Part shown: piece after piece, positions 32,927-41,470 of the stretch
Numbering within the stretch: the first letter of the stretch is position 1
Layout: each line of letters opens with the position of its first letter
Assembly (NCBI RefSeq): GCF_005049045.1
Contig: NZ_SUPK01000002.1
Coordinates: 518,399 to 582,398 of the forward strand
Origin: Cohnella pontilimi
GTDB lineage: Bacteria; Bacillota; Bacilli; Paenibacillales; Paenibacillaceae
Reading direction: 5' to 3'
DNA: 64,000 nt
Translations under genes and position numbers: made by a program
The notes under the pieces: generated by a model
The model's input: the letters and a program-made list of their open reading frames with translations, nothing else
What the model was told of the DNA's origin: nothing
Databases searched by the model: none

Positions 32927-33933
32927 GTGGTTTGCAGCCCCTTGTGCTCCGCGGGAAGCCGGATTAAACCGAACCGGCCTGCGCTGGCGATCAAATTCTC
33001 GTTTCGCAATGCATATTTGGCGCCATGAATCCGATCAAGCCCCAACAAATAAGCTCCCACAACCGGCTCATACAGCGCATCTGCCAAAACCGCCTGCGGA
33101 GCTTGTTGCGCGAGCGTTTCCCCGATCACCTTTTGCAGCAAACGGTCTTTCGCCTTGAAAATGCTGCCCGACAGCACCACATCCGTCCTCAGCTCGGGAT
33201 CGCCGATTTTGCGCAAACCGGCCAACGCATACCGCGTGATGGATCTGCCGTAGTTCTCCACGATCCCGCGGGCCACCTCATCGCCGGAGCTTACGATGTC
33301 AAACAAAACCGGAGCGACCAGCTTATATGGGCCCAATTGTTGATGGATCCGGCGAAACAGCAGGTCGTCGACAGACGAAAGGCCGTAATAAGCAAGAATT
33401 GCATCGGTCAACCGGGTGTAGGGACCGATGCCGGCATGCGCGTTGCAGACGGCGACGACCGCCGCTTTACCGAGCGCATAGCCGCCATGATCATCGTCGT
33501 TCACATAGTATCCGAAGATAAAGCGCCCTCCGTCCGGCATTTGCACCGCCGCATTAAACCCCGTACCCGCGCAAAGCACCACGCTGTGACCCGCGTCGGT
33601 GCCGGCCCGCTGCGCGATCACGCAATCGTTCTGAACGTGGACGGAAGGAATCCCCATCGTCCGAATCAAGGCATCCTGGAGCAACGGATATTCATGGTCC
33701 CAGTCGGCGCCTGTTAGACCGCCCACGAGAAGTCTGACCTGTGAGGGAGCAATTCCGGCTTGCAGTATCGCCTGATCGCATGCCTGCTTTACGAGGGACA
33801 TGGCCAAATCCAGTCCATCGCTCGAATGGCAAGCGCCGTCCGCATAGCCGATTCCAAAAATGTTCCCGTTCCGGTCTCCGACGACGGCGATCGTTTTGGT
33901 CGATCCTTGATCGACCCCGAGCAAAAACTCCAT
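32923..33933 (-). CDS. BadF/BadG/BcrA/BcrD-type ATPase, N-acetylglucosamine kinase-like
   Basis: A 336-residue ASKHA-fold kinase starting EFLLGVDQGSTKTIAVVGD (phosphate-1 loop), with VVLCAGTGFNAAV (adenosine loop region) and a C-terminal VVLSGSIFKAKD. Members of this group phosphorylate N-acetylglucosamine, glucosamine or N-acetylmuramic acid. ATG 33933 lies five bases after the GH4 stop and just behind AGGTGAG. Coupled to the SIS gene downstream. A role in phosphorylating an amino sugar released by the cluster's glycosidases is an inference. Confidence 0.85.
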   Translation of the reverse strand: MEFLLGVDQGSTKTIAVVGDRNGNIFGIGYADGACHSSDGLDLAMSLVKQACDQAILQAGIAPSQVRLLVGGLTGADWDHEYPLLQDALIRTMGIPSVHVQNDCVIAQRAGTDAGHSVVLCAGTGFNAAVQMPDGGRFIFGYYVNDDDHGGYALGKAAVVAVCNAHAGIGPYTRLTDAILAYYGLSSVDDLLFRRIHQQLGPYKLVAPVLFDIVSSGDEVARGIVENYGRSITRYALAGLRKIGDPELRTDVVLSGSIFKAKDRLLQKVIGETLAQQAPQAVLADALYEPVVGAYLLGLDRIHGAKYALRNENLIASAGRFGLIRLPAEHKGLQTT

Positions 33934-33938
33934 CCCGC

Positions 33939-35210
33939 TCACCTGTTTCCGAAAAATTGCGGCAAATACACTTTGTTCGCTTCGAGCAAATCGTCCAGAA
34001 GCGGAACGGCGATGTCATATTCGCCGACGAGCGGATGAGCGAGCAAAGCCAGCAGCGCTTTCTCTTTGTCGCCGTGCACTGCCGCTTCCACGGTCAGCTG
34101 CTCGTAGTTTTTGACCGCGCTGACCAGTCCCCACCCGATTGTCGGGATATCGCGCAGCGGCAACGGCTTGATGCCGTTCTTGTTGACGTTGCAGGCGATC
34201 TCCACCACGGCGTCGTCCGGCATCATAGGAACAGCCCCGCGGTTAGGCACGTTTACAACCGCCCACATGTTGCGGTCATTGTAGATCGCATCCATGATGC
34301 CGAGCGCGACTTCGGAATAGCCGCCTCCGCCCCGCTTAGCCAGCGCTGCCGGTTTTTCATACTGCTCAGGGTCGGCATATGCGGCGAACACTTCTTTTTC
34401 GAGCAGCTGCACCTGCTCTCCGCGAGTCAGCGGAGCTTCGAGCTGCTCGGCCACCCTTAGACCCTTGTGATAAAAATATTGCAAGTAGGGGCTCGGGAGC
34501 AGCCGCAGACGCTTCACCATCTCTTTGTCCAAACTCCAGGTCCGGTCCGCCGCCAGGTCGAATTCCTCGTCGGTGAGCGACCGCCCGTCTACGGTGATGT
34601 TCCACGCGTAGTTCAGATGGTTCAGTCCGTAAAAGTCGTAACGAACCGAATCCGGATCGACACCGAGCGCCTTGGCCGTCCAATTCCGCGGGAACAGGCC
34701 GCCCGAGCACAGGCCGGCCATATTCGCTTTGGAATATTTGGTCACCGCCTCCGTAACGAGACCGGCCGGATTGGTATAGTTAATGATCCATGCATCCGGG
34801 CTGTAACGTTCGACGTCCCGGGCGATCTCCAGCATGGCCGGAATGGTGCGGAGCGCTTTGGTGAACCCGCCCGCACCCGTCGTCTCTTGGCCGATCAGGC
34901 CGTATCGGTTCGGAATTTTCTCGTCGTTGATCCGGGCCGCATTCCCGCCTACACGAATTTGGACATTCACAAATGCGGCTCCTTCGATCGCATCCCGGCG
35001 ATCCGTCGTGGCACGAATGTTGACCGGAAAATTCAAATACTGCGCGAACCGTTTGCTGAATCCGAGCATGATGTCCAATCGTTGCTCATCGATATCCATC
35101 AGTACAATTTCACGGATCGGAAGCCGGTCCTTGAGCTTGGCGAAACCTTCGATCAGCTCCGGAGAGTACGAGCTTCCCGCTCCGATAATGGCCACTTTTA
35201 CACCGCTCAT
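33939..35210 (-). CDS. Glycoside hydrolase family 4 (6-phospho-glycosidase type)
   Basis: A 423-residue NAD- and metal-dependent GH4 enzyme acting on phosphorylated glycosides by an oxidation-elimination mechanism. The dinucleotide motif IGAGSSYSPELIEGF opens the protein, NYTNPAGLVTEAV lies near residue 150, the metal ligands fall in GLCSGGLFP (Cys) and GLNHLNY (His), and the C-terminal EVACNVNKNGI-like segment is present. ATG 35210 with GGGAG upstream. GH4 usually needs a phosphorylated substrate from a PTS, but here the cluster has an ABC importer, so a kinase would have to act first, or this member works on a non-phosphorylated or uronic substrate. Confidence 0.9.
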   Translation of the reverse strand: MSGVKVAIIGAGSSYSPELIEGFAKLKDRLPIREIVLMDIDEQRLDIMLGFSKRFAQYLNFPVNIRATTDRRDAIEGAAFVNVQIRVGGNAARINDEKIPNRYGLIGQETTGAGGFTKALRTIPAMLEIARDVERYSPDAWIINYTNPAGLVTEAVTKYSKANMAGLCSGGLFPRNWTAKALGVDPDSVRYDFYGLNHLNYAWNITVDGRSLTDEEFDLAADRTWSLDKEMVKRLRLLPSPYLQYFYHKGLRVAEQLEAPLTRGEQVQLLEKEVFAAYADPEQYEKPAALAKRGGGGYSEVALGIMDAIYNDRNMWAVVNVPNRGAVPMMPDDAVVEIACNVNKNGIKPLPLRDIPTIGWGLVSAVKNYEQLTVEAAVHGDKEKALLALLAHPLVGEYDIAVPLLDDLLEANKVYLPQFFGNR

Positions 35211-35251
35211 CCTGTTCACTCCCATGTCTCTATTCCATTCGTACGGCTGGC

Positions 35252-36271
35252 TCAATACGCGGCTGAAGAAGCTTCTCCCTTCGATCGCACAGCTTCCGGC
35301 GCAGCTCCCAGCACGGCGGAAGCCACCGACATGCTGGCCAAGTCGCCGACGCTTTCGCCGAGACCGGCGGGAACGACCCGACATACTTGCAAGTTGTGGG
35401 GCAGTGCTTCCTTCGTCAACTGCTCCAGCACGATCGGCTCCAGAATCGACTGCTGGCGGCCGTAGATACTGCCGATGACGATAAGCTCGGGATTCAAAAT
35501 ATCCACGAGTATGGCCAGCCCTTGTCCCAGCCGGTTCCCGACAACCCGGAAAATGTCCAGCGCGAGCGGGTCGCCCTCCTTCGCCGCTTCCCCGACCTTC
35601 TGCGTCGTAATATCGTCCAGCTCCGCGGCCGTCGCGCAAAACGACGGCGGGTTCCCTTGGGCAATCGCTTCTTCCGCGCGGACTCGAGACAGCAGCGCGA
35701 TGCCGCCTCCGCTGCAGAAGCCTTCGAACGAGCCGGCTTTGCCGTATCCGATCGGGCCGTTGTCGTCAAGCCGGATGTGTCCCACTTCGCCGGCCATGTC
35801 GTTCGTTCCGGTATACAGCCGGCCGTCCAAAATCAACCCGGCGCCCATGCCGGTGCCGAACGTCAGGAAAATCATGTTGCGGCAGCCCCGGCCGGCGCCC
35901 CATTTCCATTCCGCCAGCGCGCAGGCGTTGGCGTCGTTCTGAAGGCCGACCGGGACGCCGAACCGTTCCCGGATCGGCGTGACGCAATCGAACTCATCCC
36001 ATCCCGGCAAGTTGGGAGGAGACAGCACCACGCCGGACCGGCTGTCCAACGGCCCCCCGCAGCTGATGCCGACGGCGGCGAGCGGTTCGCTCGAATGCTT
36101 TTCCGCCAGCAGCTCCTCCAGCGTATCCATGAGCCGCCGGATCGTTTCCTGCGGTGTCGGCGGAGTCGGAAAGCTTTGTTTCACGAGCAGCTCGATCCCC
36201 GTTTCCCGCGTTCTTCCGAGCGTCACCGCACATTTTGTGCCGCCGATATCCATTCCTCCGAGTAGTGTCAT
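35252..36271 (-). CDS. ROK-family sugar kinase lacking the zinc cysteine motif
   Basis: A 339-residue ASKHA kinase with GGMDIGGTKCAVTLG at the N-terminus and LTFGTGMGAGLILDGRLYTG near residue 135. The EVGHIRLDD motif is followed not by the usual CxCGxxGCxE but by GPIGYGKAGSFEG, so the zinc ligands are missing. Some ROK enzymes without zinc are still active, but the specificity cannot be inferred. Its ATG overlaps the SIS stop (ATGA). Likely phosphorylates a hexose released by the cluster glycosidases. Confidence 0.88.
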   Translation of the reverse strand: MTLLGGMDIGGTKCAVTLGRTRETGIELLVKQSFPTPPTPQETIRRLMDTLEELLAEKHSSEPLAAVGISCGGPLDSRSGVVLSPPNLPGWDEFDCVTPIRERFGVPVGLQNDANACALAEWKWGAGRGCRNMIFLTFGTGMGAGLILDGRLYTGTNDMAGEVGHIRLDDNGPIGYGKAGSFEGFCSGGGIALLSRVRAEEAIAQGNPPSFCATAAELDDITTQKVGEAAKEGDPLALDIFRVVGNRLGQGLAILVDILNPELIVIGSIYGRQQSILEPIVLEQLTKEALPHNLQVCRVVPAGLGESVGDLASMSVASAVLGAAPEAVRSKGEASSAAY

Positions 36272-36906
36272 GGCGAGAAAAACTCCTCTTCGATCAAGAT
36301 GCAAAGCGCATGATAAATCGGCAGGTGTCTCTCTTGAATATCCGGCGTGCTGTCGAACGGAACGCAAACGGCGGCGTCGCACAACGCTTTCATACGGCCG
36401 CCCGACCGTCCCGTCAAACCGATCGTGCCCATGCCGAGCGCCTTGGCGACCCTTAGCGCATGAAGCACGTTGGCGGAATTCCCGGACGTACTGATGCCGA
36501 TCAGCACATCTCCCGGCTTTCCGTAGCCGTAGACCTGCTGTGCGAACACCAAATCCGGCGCCGCGTCATTGGCGAAGGCCGTCGACAGCGCCGTGTGGCT
36601 CACGAGCGAAATCGCTGGCAGCGCCCCTTGCAAATGCTGCACAATATAACCGGCGGATTCGGCATCGACCGCCGAGAGCTTGTCGCGGAACGAAGAAGGA
36701 ACCGGCCGCTGCAGCATGAAGCCTTTCATCAGCTCGCCCACGATGTGTTCGGCGTCCGCCGCGCTTCCTCCGTTGCCGCATATGAGCACTTTGCCGCCAT
36801 TGCGGAAACAAGTGCGCAGCAGCTCAAAGGCTTGAAAGATATCCGCCGAACAGGCCGGCTGCAGCTCCGGATATTTGGCGTAAAGTTTATCGAGAATCGC
36901 ATACAT
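36268..36906 (-). CDS. SIS-domain phosphoheptose isomerase-like protein (GmhA family)
   Basis: A 212-residue single SIS domain with the GmhA-type motifs VLICGNGGSAADAEHIVGEL (about residues 39-58) and GISTSGNSANVLHAL, and the C-terminal ERHLPIYHALC helix. True GmhA makes heptose for lipopolysaccharide, which is not expected in a Gram-positive; here it stands between an OtnK-like kinase and a ROK kinase, so it more likely isomerises another sugar phosphate of the catabolic pathway. Translationally coupled to the ROK kinase. Confidence 0.86.
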   Translation of the reverse strand: MYAILDKLYAKYPELQPACSADIFQAFELLRTCFRNGGKVLICGNGGSAADAEHIVGELMKGFMLQRPVPSSFRDKLSAVDAESAGYIVQHLQGALPAISLVSHTALSTAFANDAAPDLVFAQQVYGYGKPGDVLIGISTSGNSANVLHALRVAKALGMGTIGLTGRSGGRMKALCDAAVCVPFDSTPDIQERHLPIYHALCILIEEEFFSP

Positions 36907-36932
36907 GATGGATCCCTCCTTGCTGCTGGCAG

Positions 36933-38228
36933 TTATTCATGAGATAAATTCATCAAATGGCGGATCGCTTTTTGAAAAAAGTCCGGTTTGCCAAAGCTGC
37001 CCGATTTCAGCACAAGCAGCAGCGGCCGTTCCCCAAACGTGAGGCAGGAAGGAAGTCCGGGTTCGATTTCCCGGACGATTCGCATGCCTTGAACGCCCAG
37101 CCGCTCGCATGCCGATGCAGAAGTATCTCCACCGGCGATTATGGCGCGCGTCTGCCCGGTTGCAGCCAATACTCTTGCGGTAATTTCCGCGAGCGATCCG
37201 GATACGAGCCTGGAAACGTCGGTGTTGCTCAAGCCCATTTGTGATCCGGCCGATTTCGTCTGCCGCACCTGCTCCGCGTCATGAGAGGAATGGACGAGGA
37301 CGTGCCGGCCGCTTAGATTAAGCGCCGCGATTTGTTCCGTGAGCGAAGCCAATAATGGTTCCCGGCCCTCCGGATCGAGCAGTTTCAACGTGTCTAATTC
37401 GAACACCGACGTGCCGCATGTCCGCAGCTCCTCCACTTGCCTCGCGGTTTGCGGCATCAGGCTGCCGGCCGTGATCAGCAGGCCGGCATCGCTTCCGGCC
37501 GGAATCGCCGGAGGCGCCGCCTCGGAAGGCGAGGTCGCCTTGCGCAGTAGAGCGAGCTCTTCCGACAGCGCGGAGCTGCCGCACAAGACGCGTTCCTCCA
37601 GCACCGCCTCCGCAATGATCCGAAGTGCTTGCTGGTCCGTCACATCAAGAATCAAATAATGGCATCTGTTCTTCATCTCTTCGATGGCTTGCCGCAAAGC
37701 ATCGGGCCCTTGCTCCACGACGGTATGGTCCAGCTGCGCCACCGTGCGCTCCGTCTGCCCGCGCAGAATGCCGGCGAGATCCGACCGCGTCATCGGATGG
37801 ACCGGATCGTGCCGGAACTCCGACTCTTCCAGCTTCTTGCCGTGCACATAATGGATGCCGTCTACCGTCGTTCTCCCGTTTTTCGGAAACCCGAGCACGA
37901 CCACCGCGAACGACTCGCCGAGCGCATCCAGCATCGCGTCGAATTCCGCGCCGATATTGCCTCGAAACACCGAGCAGGTCTTATTGATGAATTGGGTGCA
38001 CCCCAGCTCCCGCAGCTTCGCCGTGGCCGCGAACACTTTGTCGTAAGCCGTCTTCGGCGAATCAAACCGTGAATTCGTATCGAAAATGACGACATCCCCG
38101 TCTTTCACTTGAGGATAGGCCGAACCGCCGGCGGTGAAAGGATAGATATGGGAGGCGTATCCGGCTTTGGCGAACATAATGCCGATATCTCCCGCACCCG
38201 TGATGTCGTCGGCCGAAATGCCGATCAT
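36933..38228 (-). CDS. otnK: Four-carbon acid sugar kinase (OtnK/DUF1537 family)
   Basis: A 431-residue kinase. The N-terminal substrate domain starts GISADDITGAGDIG, and the C-terminal nucleotide domain carries AIIAGGDTSASACERLGVQG. Family members phosphorylate 3-oxo-tetronates or tetronates; in the described pathway OtnK makes 3-oxo-tetronate 4-phosphate, which OtnC then decarboxylates. ATG 38228 overlaps the stop of the OtnC-like gene (ATGA). The usual dehydrogenase (LtnD/PdxA2) is not adjacent, so the pathway here may differ; the isomerisation step could involve the neighbouring SIS or racemase-like genes. Confidence 0.87.
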   Translation of the reverse strand: MIGISADDITGAGDIGIMFAKAGYASHIYPFTAGGSAYPQVKDGDVVIFDTNSRFDSPKTAYDKVFAATAKLRELGCTQFINKTCSVFRGNIGAEFDAMLDALGESFAVVVLGFPKNGRTTVDGIHYVHGKKLEESEFRHDPVHPMTRSDLAGILRGQTERTVAQLDHTVVEQGPDALRQAIEEMKNRCHYLILDVTDQQALRIIAEAVLEERVLCGSSALSEELALLRKATSPSEAAPPAIPAGSDAGLLITAGSLMPQTARQVEELRTCGTSVFELDTLKLLDPEGREPLLASLTEQIAALNLSGRHVLVHSSHDAEQVRQTKSAGSQMGLSNTDVSRLVSGSLAEITARVLAATGQTRAIIAGGDTSASACERLGVQGMRIVREIEPGLPSCLTFGERPLLLVLKSGSFGKPDFFQKAIRHLMNLSHE

Positions 38229-38887
38229 TCCTCCCACCTCCTGCGCGGCTTGTAGCCGGAATGCGAGAGGAAGTGCTGCACGGCCGCTTCCGGCAAAGGA
38301 TTCATGCCGATGCCTCCAGCTTGTGCGGTGACGGCCATCCGACACGCCATTTCCAACGTTTGCAGCGCCATTCTCGCTTCCTGCAGCGTCGTATCGTACA
38401 CCAGCACGCCGTGGTTCTCCAAAAGCAGCACGTTCGCCCGCTTCGCCTTCTCGCGTACGACTTCGCCAAGTTCCACCGACCCCGGATGCCGGTAAGGCAC
38501 CCGCTCCACGCGCTCCAAATAGTACATCGTCTCCACGAATAACGAAGACGGAATGTCCAGACCGGAGCAAGCCGCCAGCGTGCTGTAAAAAGGAGAAGCG
38601 TGCAGCACGGCGCCGATTTCCGGCCGGCTTTCGTAGATCGCGCGGTGCATCGGCATTTCCTTGGATGGCTTCTTCGCTCCAGGGTCCTCCGGCTGCCCGT
38701 CGAACCGGCACTCCACCAAATCTTCTTCCGCGAGCTCGCCCAAATAGGTGCCGCTCGCGCTGATCATGCAGGAATTTGGGCCTGTCCGGGCGCTGATGTT
38801 GCCCGCGTTGCCCCAGGCCAAGCCGAATTGCATCATATAGCGGCCCACATCCTGAAGCTGCCGCCTGATCGTCCGGACGTCCGTCAT
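38225..38887 (-). CDS. otnC: Class II aldolase/adducin family, OtnC-like
   Basis: A 220-residue zinc-dependent aldolase/decarboxylase of the L-fuculose-phosphate aldolase fold. The visible features are GLAWGNAGNISARTG, the zinc His pair in VLHASPFYS, the later LLENHGVLVYDTTLQEA and a probable catalytic Glu in the PSKEMPMHRAIY segment. Pairing with an OtnK-type kinase by a four-base overlap argues for 3-oxo-tetronate-4-phosphate decarboxylase or a similar aldol cleavage giving a triose phosphate. Fuculose- or ribulose-phosphate aldolase activity remains possible. Confidence 0.84.
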   Translation of the reverse strand: MTDVRTIRRQLQDVGRYMMQFGLAWGNAGNISARTGPNSCMISASGTYLGELAEEDLVECRFDGQPEDPGAKKPSKEMPMHRAIYESRPEIGAVLHASPFYSTLAACSGLDIPSSLFVETMYYLERVERVPYRHPGSVELGEVVREKAKRANVLLLENHGVLVYDTTLQEARMALQTLEMACRMAVTAQAGGIGMNPLPEAAVQHFLSHSGYKPRRRWEE

Positions 38888-38902
38888 CGGATTGTCACCG
38901 CC

Positions 38903-41470
38903 TTATCGAATCTCTTGGACAGCCATGTTCCAACCCGCCAATTCAAGCGCACGCTGCTCTTTCGGCACGCCGCTCCAATCGATGGAGATCGTTTTCTTTT
39001 CTCCCGGCAGCAAAGAAAGATCGTTGTCAGAGAAATACACATATCCTTCCGCCACCAACGGACGCGCATCTTCCAAATGTACTTGCACTGCTGCGAAACC
39101 ACCCGCGTTGCTCAGTTCAAGCTCCCACCGGTCATCCGCCGTTTCCCGCTTCACCGCTTGTACCTCGGTGTCCGCCGCGTCAAGCATCGGCTGCATGTCC
39201 GCGGTGCGGCTGAAAGTGTAACGGTTGTCTGCAAGGACACGGCCGGAAGCGTCGGAGAGCTCCAGCACAAGGAAGAAAAGATCGTCGCTTACCCGCTCCA
39301 TCGGAATCTCGATCTTATAAAACTTGATCGGAGTCCGGGATTCTACTCTTCCGGTCCACAACCCTTCCCCGTAAACGGAACCGCGGGCACCAACCAACCG
39401 CCAAACCGCCTTCACGCCGGACAGCGTCTCCCTATGCGAACTTACCGCCCATAAATCGGCTGCGAATCGCTGCTGTCCTTCCCACGCCATCATGTCGAAG
39501 CCGGCGCTGACCGAAACTTGCCGGTAAGCCTTCGCAACCGCGTAGTAAACTTGCTTCGTATTCGCGTAATAATCGAGCGCCGATGTGCACCAAGCGTTCG
39601 GGAACGGTTCGTTGAATTGCCACGGGAGCGTTCCGCTGCTTTGCTTCTTCCGGCGCCGGTTCGACTCCAACGCGTAGCCGAGTCCCTCTGCCTGCAGGAA
39701 CTGGCTGGCCCGGATTAACGTCCGCACCTCCGTCAGCCGGCTGCCGAACGCCTCCTGCACCAGCTGCTCGTTGTTCCACCAGGAACCCCGGTGGAAATAA
39801 ATCGGATTGTCTTTCCCCGCCGGCCATTGATTCATCTCGCCGATGGTGGCGTTCAACGTCTTCAAATTGGTCATGCCCTCGACGCCAAATTCGCTGTGGA
39901 GCAGCGAAGTGCCGCCGTTGAATAGCGTATAGTGCGCGGTCAACCCTTGATGCTCCCAAGGGCCGTGCACATCATGCAAACCGGTCGGGTCGTTCGCGAT
40001 ATTTTCCAGACTGTTCATAAACAGCCGTCCGCTTGGCGACGTCGGCAGCCAGAGCGCGCCGGGGTGAAGCCGCTGCACCGCTTCCTTCAAAATCGCCAGC
40101 ACCGGCTCGTCGTCATCGAGCGGAATGTCGCCCGCTCCCTGCAGCTCGTTGCCGCCGCACCAAAGCACGAGCGACGGGTTGTTCCGCTTGCGCGGAATAA
40201 TCGATTCTGCTTCGGCGGCCATCATCGCCAGAAAATCCGGATCCTCGCTCGGCTTGTTCGCGATGCCCGAGCTCGATTGGATGAATTCCTGCCATACCAT
40301 GATGCCGTAACGGTTGCAAAGCTCGTAGAACGCGTCCTTCTCGATCAGGCCGCCGCCCCAAATGCGGAGCATGTTGACGCCGGCGCGCCGCGCGAGCTGC
40401 AGCAGCCGCTCAAGCTTCTCAGGCTGCGGAACACCGTACATGACGTCCATCGGCACCCAGTTCCAGCCTTTGATAAACGTTTTTTCCCCGTTGACGACAA
40501 GCGTGTACGGCTTCGCGGTCGTATCCGTCGTCTCGTTCGCCTCAAACCGAACTTCGCGGATGCCGAACACCACGGTGCGGTCCGCGGACGCCGCTTCTGC
40601 GCCGACCTCGGTCACCGTCACGGCCGCTTCATACAAATGCGCTTCGCCCGACCCGTTCGGCCACCAAAGCTGCGGCTCCGCCAACTTGACCAGCGTGTTC
40701 AGCCGCGTCTCGCCCGTCGTCACCGCATGCCGGGAAGAAGCCGAAGCCACCGGGCGTCCTTGGAACCGTACTTCCGTCCGAACTTCCACCAAAGCAGAAC
40801 GAGTAGACGACAAGGCGGTCGATACCGACACATGCGCATGCCGGTAATCCTCCGTCAACTGGGGACGAACATACACGTCTTCCAGCCGGACGGGACCCGT
40901 CACTTCCAGATAGACGTCGTCCCATATGCCTTGGTGAATCATGCGCGGGCAAAAGTCCCACCAGTAGGTCATCCGGCTTTTGTGCGTGCGGACATAGCTC
41001 GTTTTGCTGACCTGAGGCTGCTCGTCCGGCGCCTTCTCGATGACGACGGCAACAAGATTGTCCTGCCCGTATAGCAGCGCATCCGTCACTTCGAACACCG
41101 CCGGCGTGTACATTCCCTTATGCGTGCCGATCGGCCGGACGTTCAGGAAAAACCGCGCTTCGTAGTCGACGCCTTTAAAATGCAGCTGCACCCGCTGTCC
41201 GCGCAGTTTCTCCTCCACAAAAAACGACTTTTTATAAAGCCATGTACGCTCCGGCACCCACTCCACGAGCAGGCTGTTGCGTTCAAAGAACGGATCCGGC
41301 GTTTCGCCGTTCTTCCATACGTCGTGCAGCACCGTACCGGGAACGGTTCCTTGGCGCCACCAGCGGACGTCCTTCGTATCCGGCTTCTCGGCATCGCGCC
41401 ATATCCAATCCTCGCCTACAAAATCTTTGTACCACCAGTCGCTGCCGTTTAACTCGATGCGCTGCGTCAA
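38903..41470 (-). CDS. Glycoside hydrolase family 2 beta-mannosidase
   Basis: An 855-residue GH2 enzyme with the mannosidase-type layout: sugar-binding jelly roll (about 1-190), immunoglobulin-like domain, TIM barrel (about 320-600) and C-terminal beta domains. The acid/base is Glu442 in WCGGNE and the nucleophile Glu527 in LLHSEFG. LRIWGGGLIEKDAFY and the long tryptophan-rich N-terminus fit beta-mannosidases rather than beta-galactosidases. No signal peptide, so it acts in the cytoplasm on imported oligosaccharides. ATG 41470 overlaps the GH38 stop by four bases; both enzymes together could dismantle alpha- and beta-linked mannosides such as N-glycan cores. Confidence 0.9.
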   Translation of the reverse strand: MTQRIELNGSDWWYKDFVGEDWIWRDAEKPDTKDVRWWRQGTVPGTVLHDVWKNGETPDPFFERNSLLVEWVPERTWLYKKSFFVEEKLRGQRVQLHFKGVDYEARFFLNVRPIGTHKGMYTPAVFEVTDALLYGQDNLVAVVIEKAPDEQPQVSKTSYVRTHKSRMTYWWDFCPRMIHQGIWDDVYLEVTGPVRLEDVYVRPQLTEDYRHAHVSVSTALSSTRSALVEVRTEVRFQGRPVASASSRHAVTTGETRLNTLVKLAEPQLWWPNGSGEAHLYEAAVTVTEVGAEAASADRTVVFGIREVRFEANETTDTTAKPYTLVVNGEKTFIKGWNWVPMDVMYGVPQPEKLERLLQLARRAGVNMLRIWGGGLIEKDAFYELCNRYGIMVWQEFIQSSSGIANKPSEDPDFLAMMAAEAESIIPRKRNNPSLVLWCGGNELQGAGDIPLDDDEPVLAILKEAVQRLHPGALWLPTSPSGRLFMNSLENIANDPTGLHDVHGPWEHQGLTAHYTLFNGGTSLLHSEFGVEGMTNLKTLNATIGEMNQWPAGKDNPIYFHRGSWWNNEQLVQEAFGSRLTEVRTLIRASQFLQAEGLGYALESNRRRKKQSSGTLPWQFNEPFPNAWCTSALDYYANTKQVYYAVAKAYRQVSVSAGFDMMAWEGQQRFAADLWAVSSHRETLSGVKAVWRLVGARGSVYGEGLWTGRVESRTPIKFYKIEIPMERVSDDLFFLVLELSDASGRVLADNRYTFSRTADMQPMLDAADTEVQAVKRETADDRWELELSNAGGFAAVQVHLEDARPLVAEGYVYFSDNDLSLLPGEKKTISIDWSGVPKEQRALELAGWNMAVQEIR

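Noticed and set aside
36268..36906. Heptose/LPS biosynthesis role for the GmhA-like protein
   Set aside because: The genome context is a Gram-positive sugar-degradation operon with no other heptose genes.
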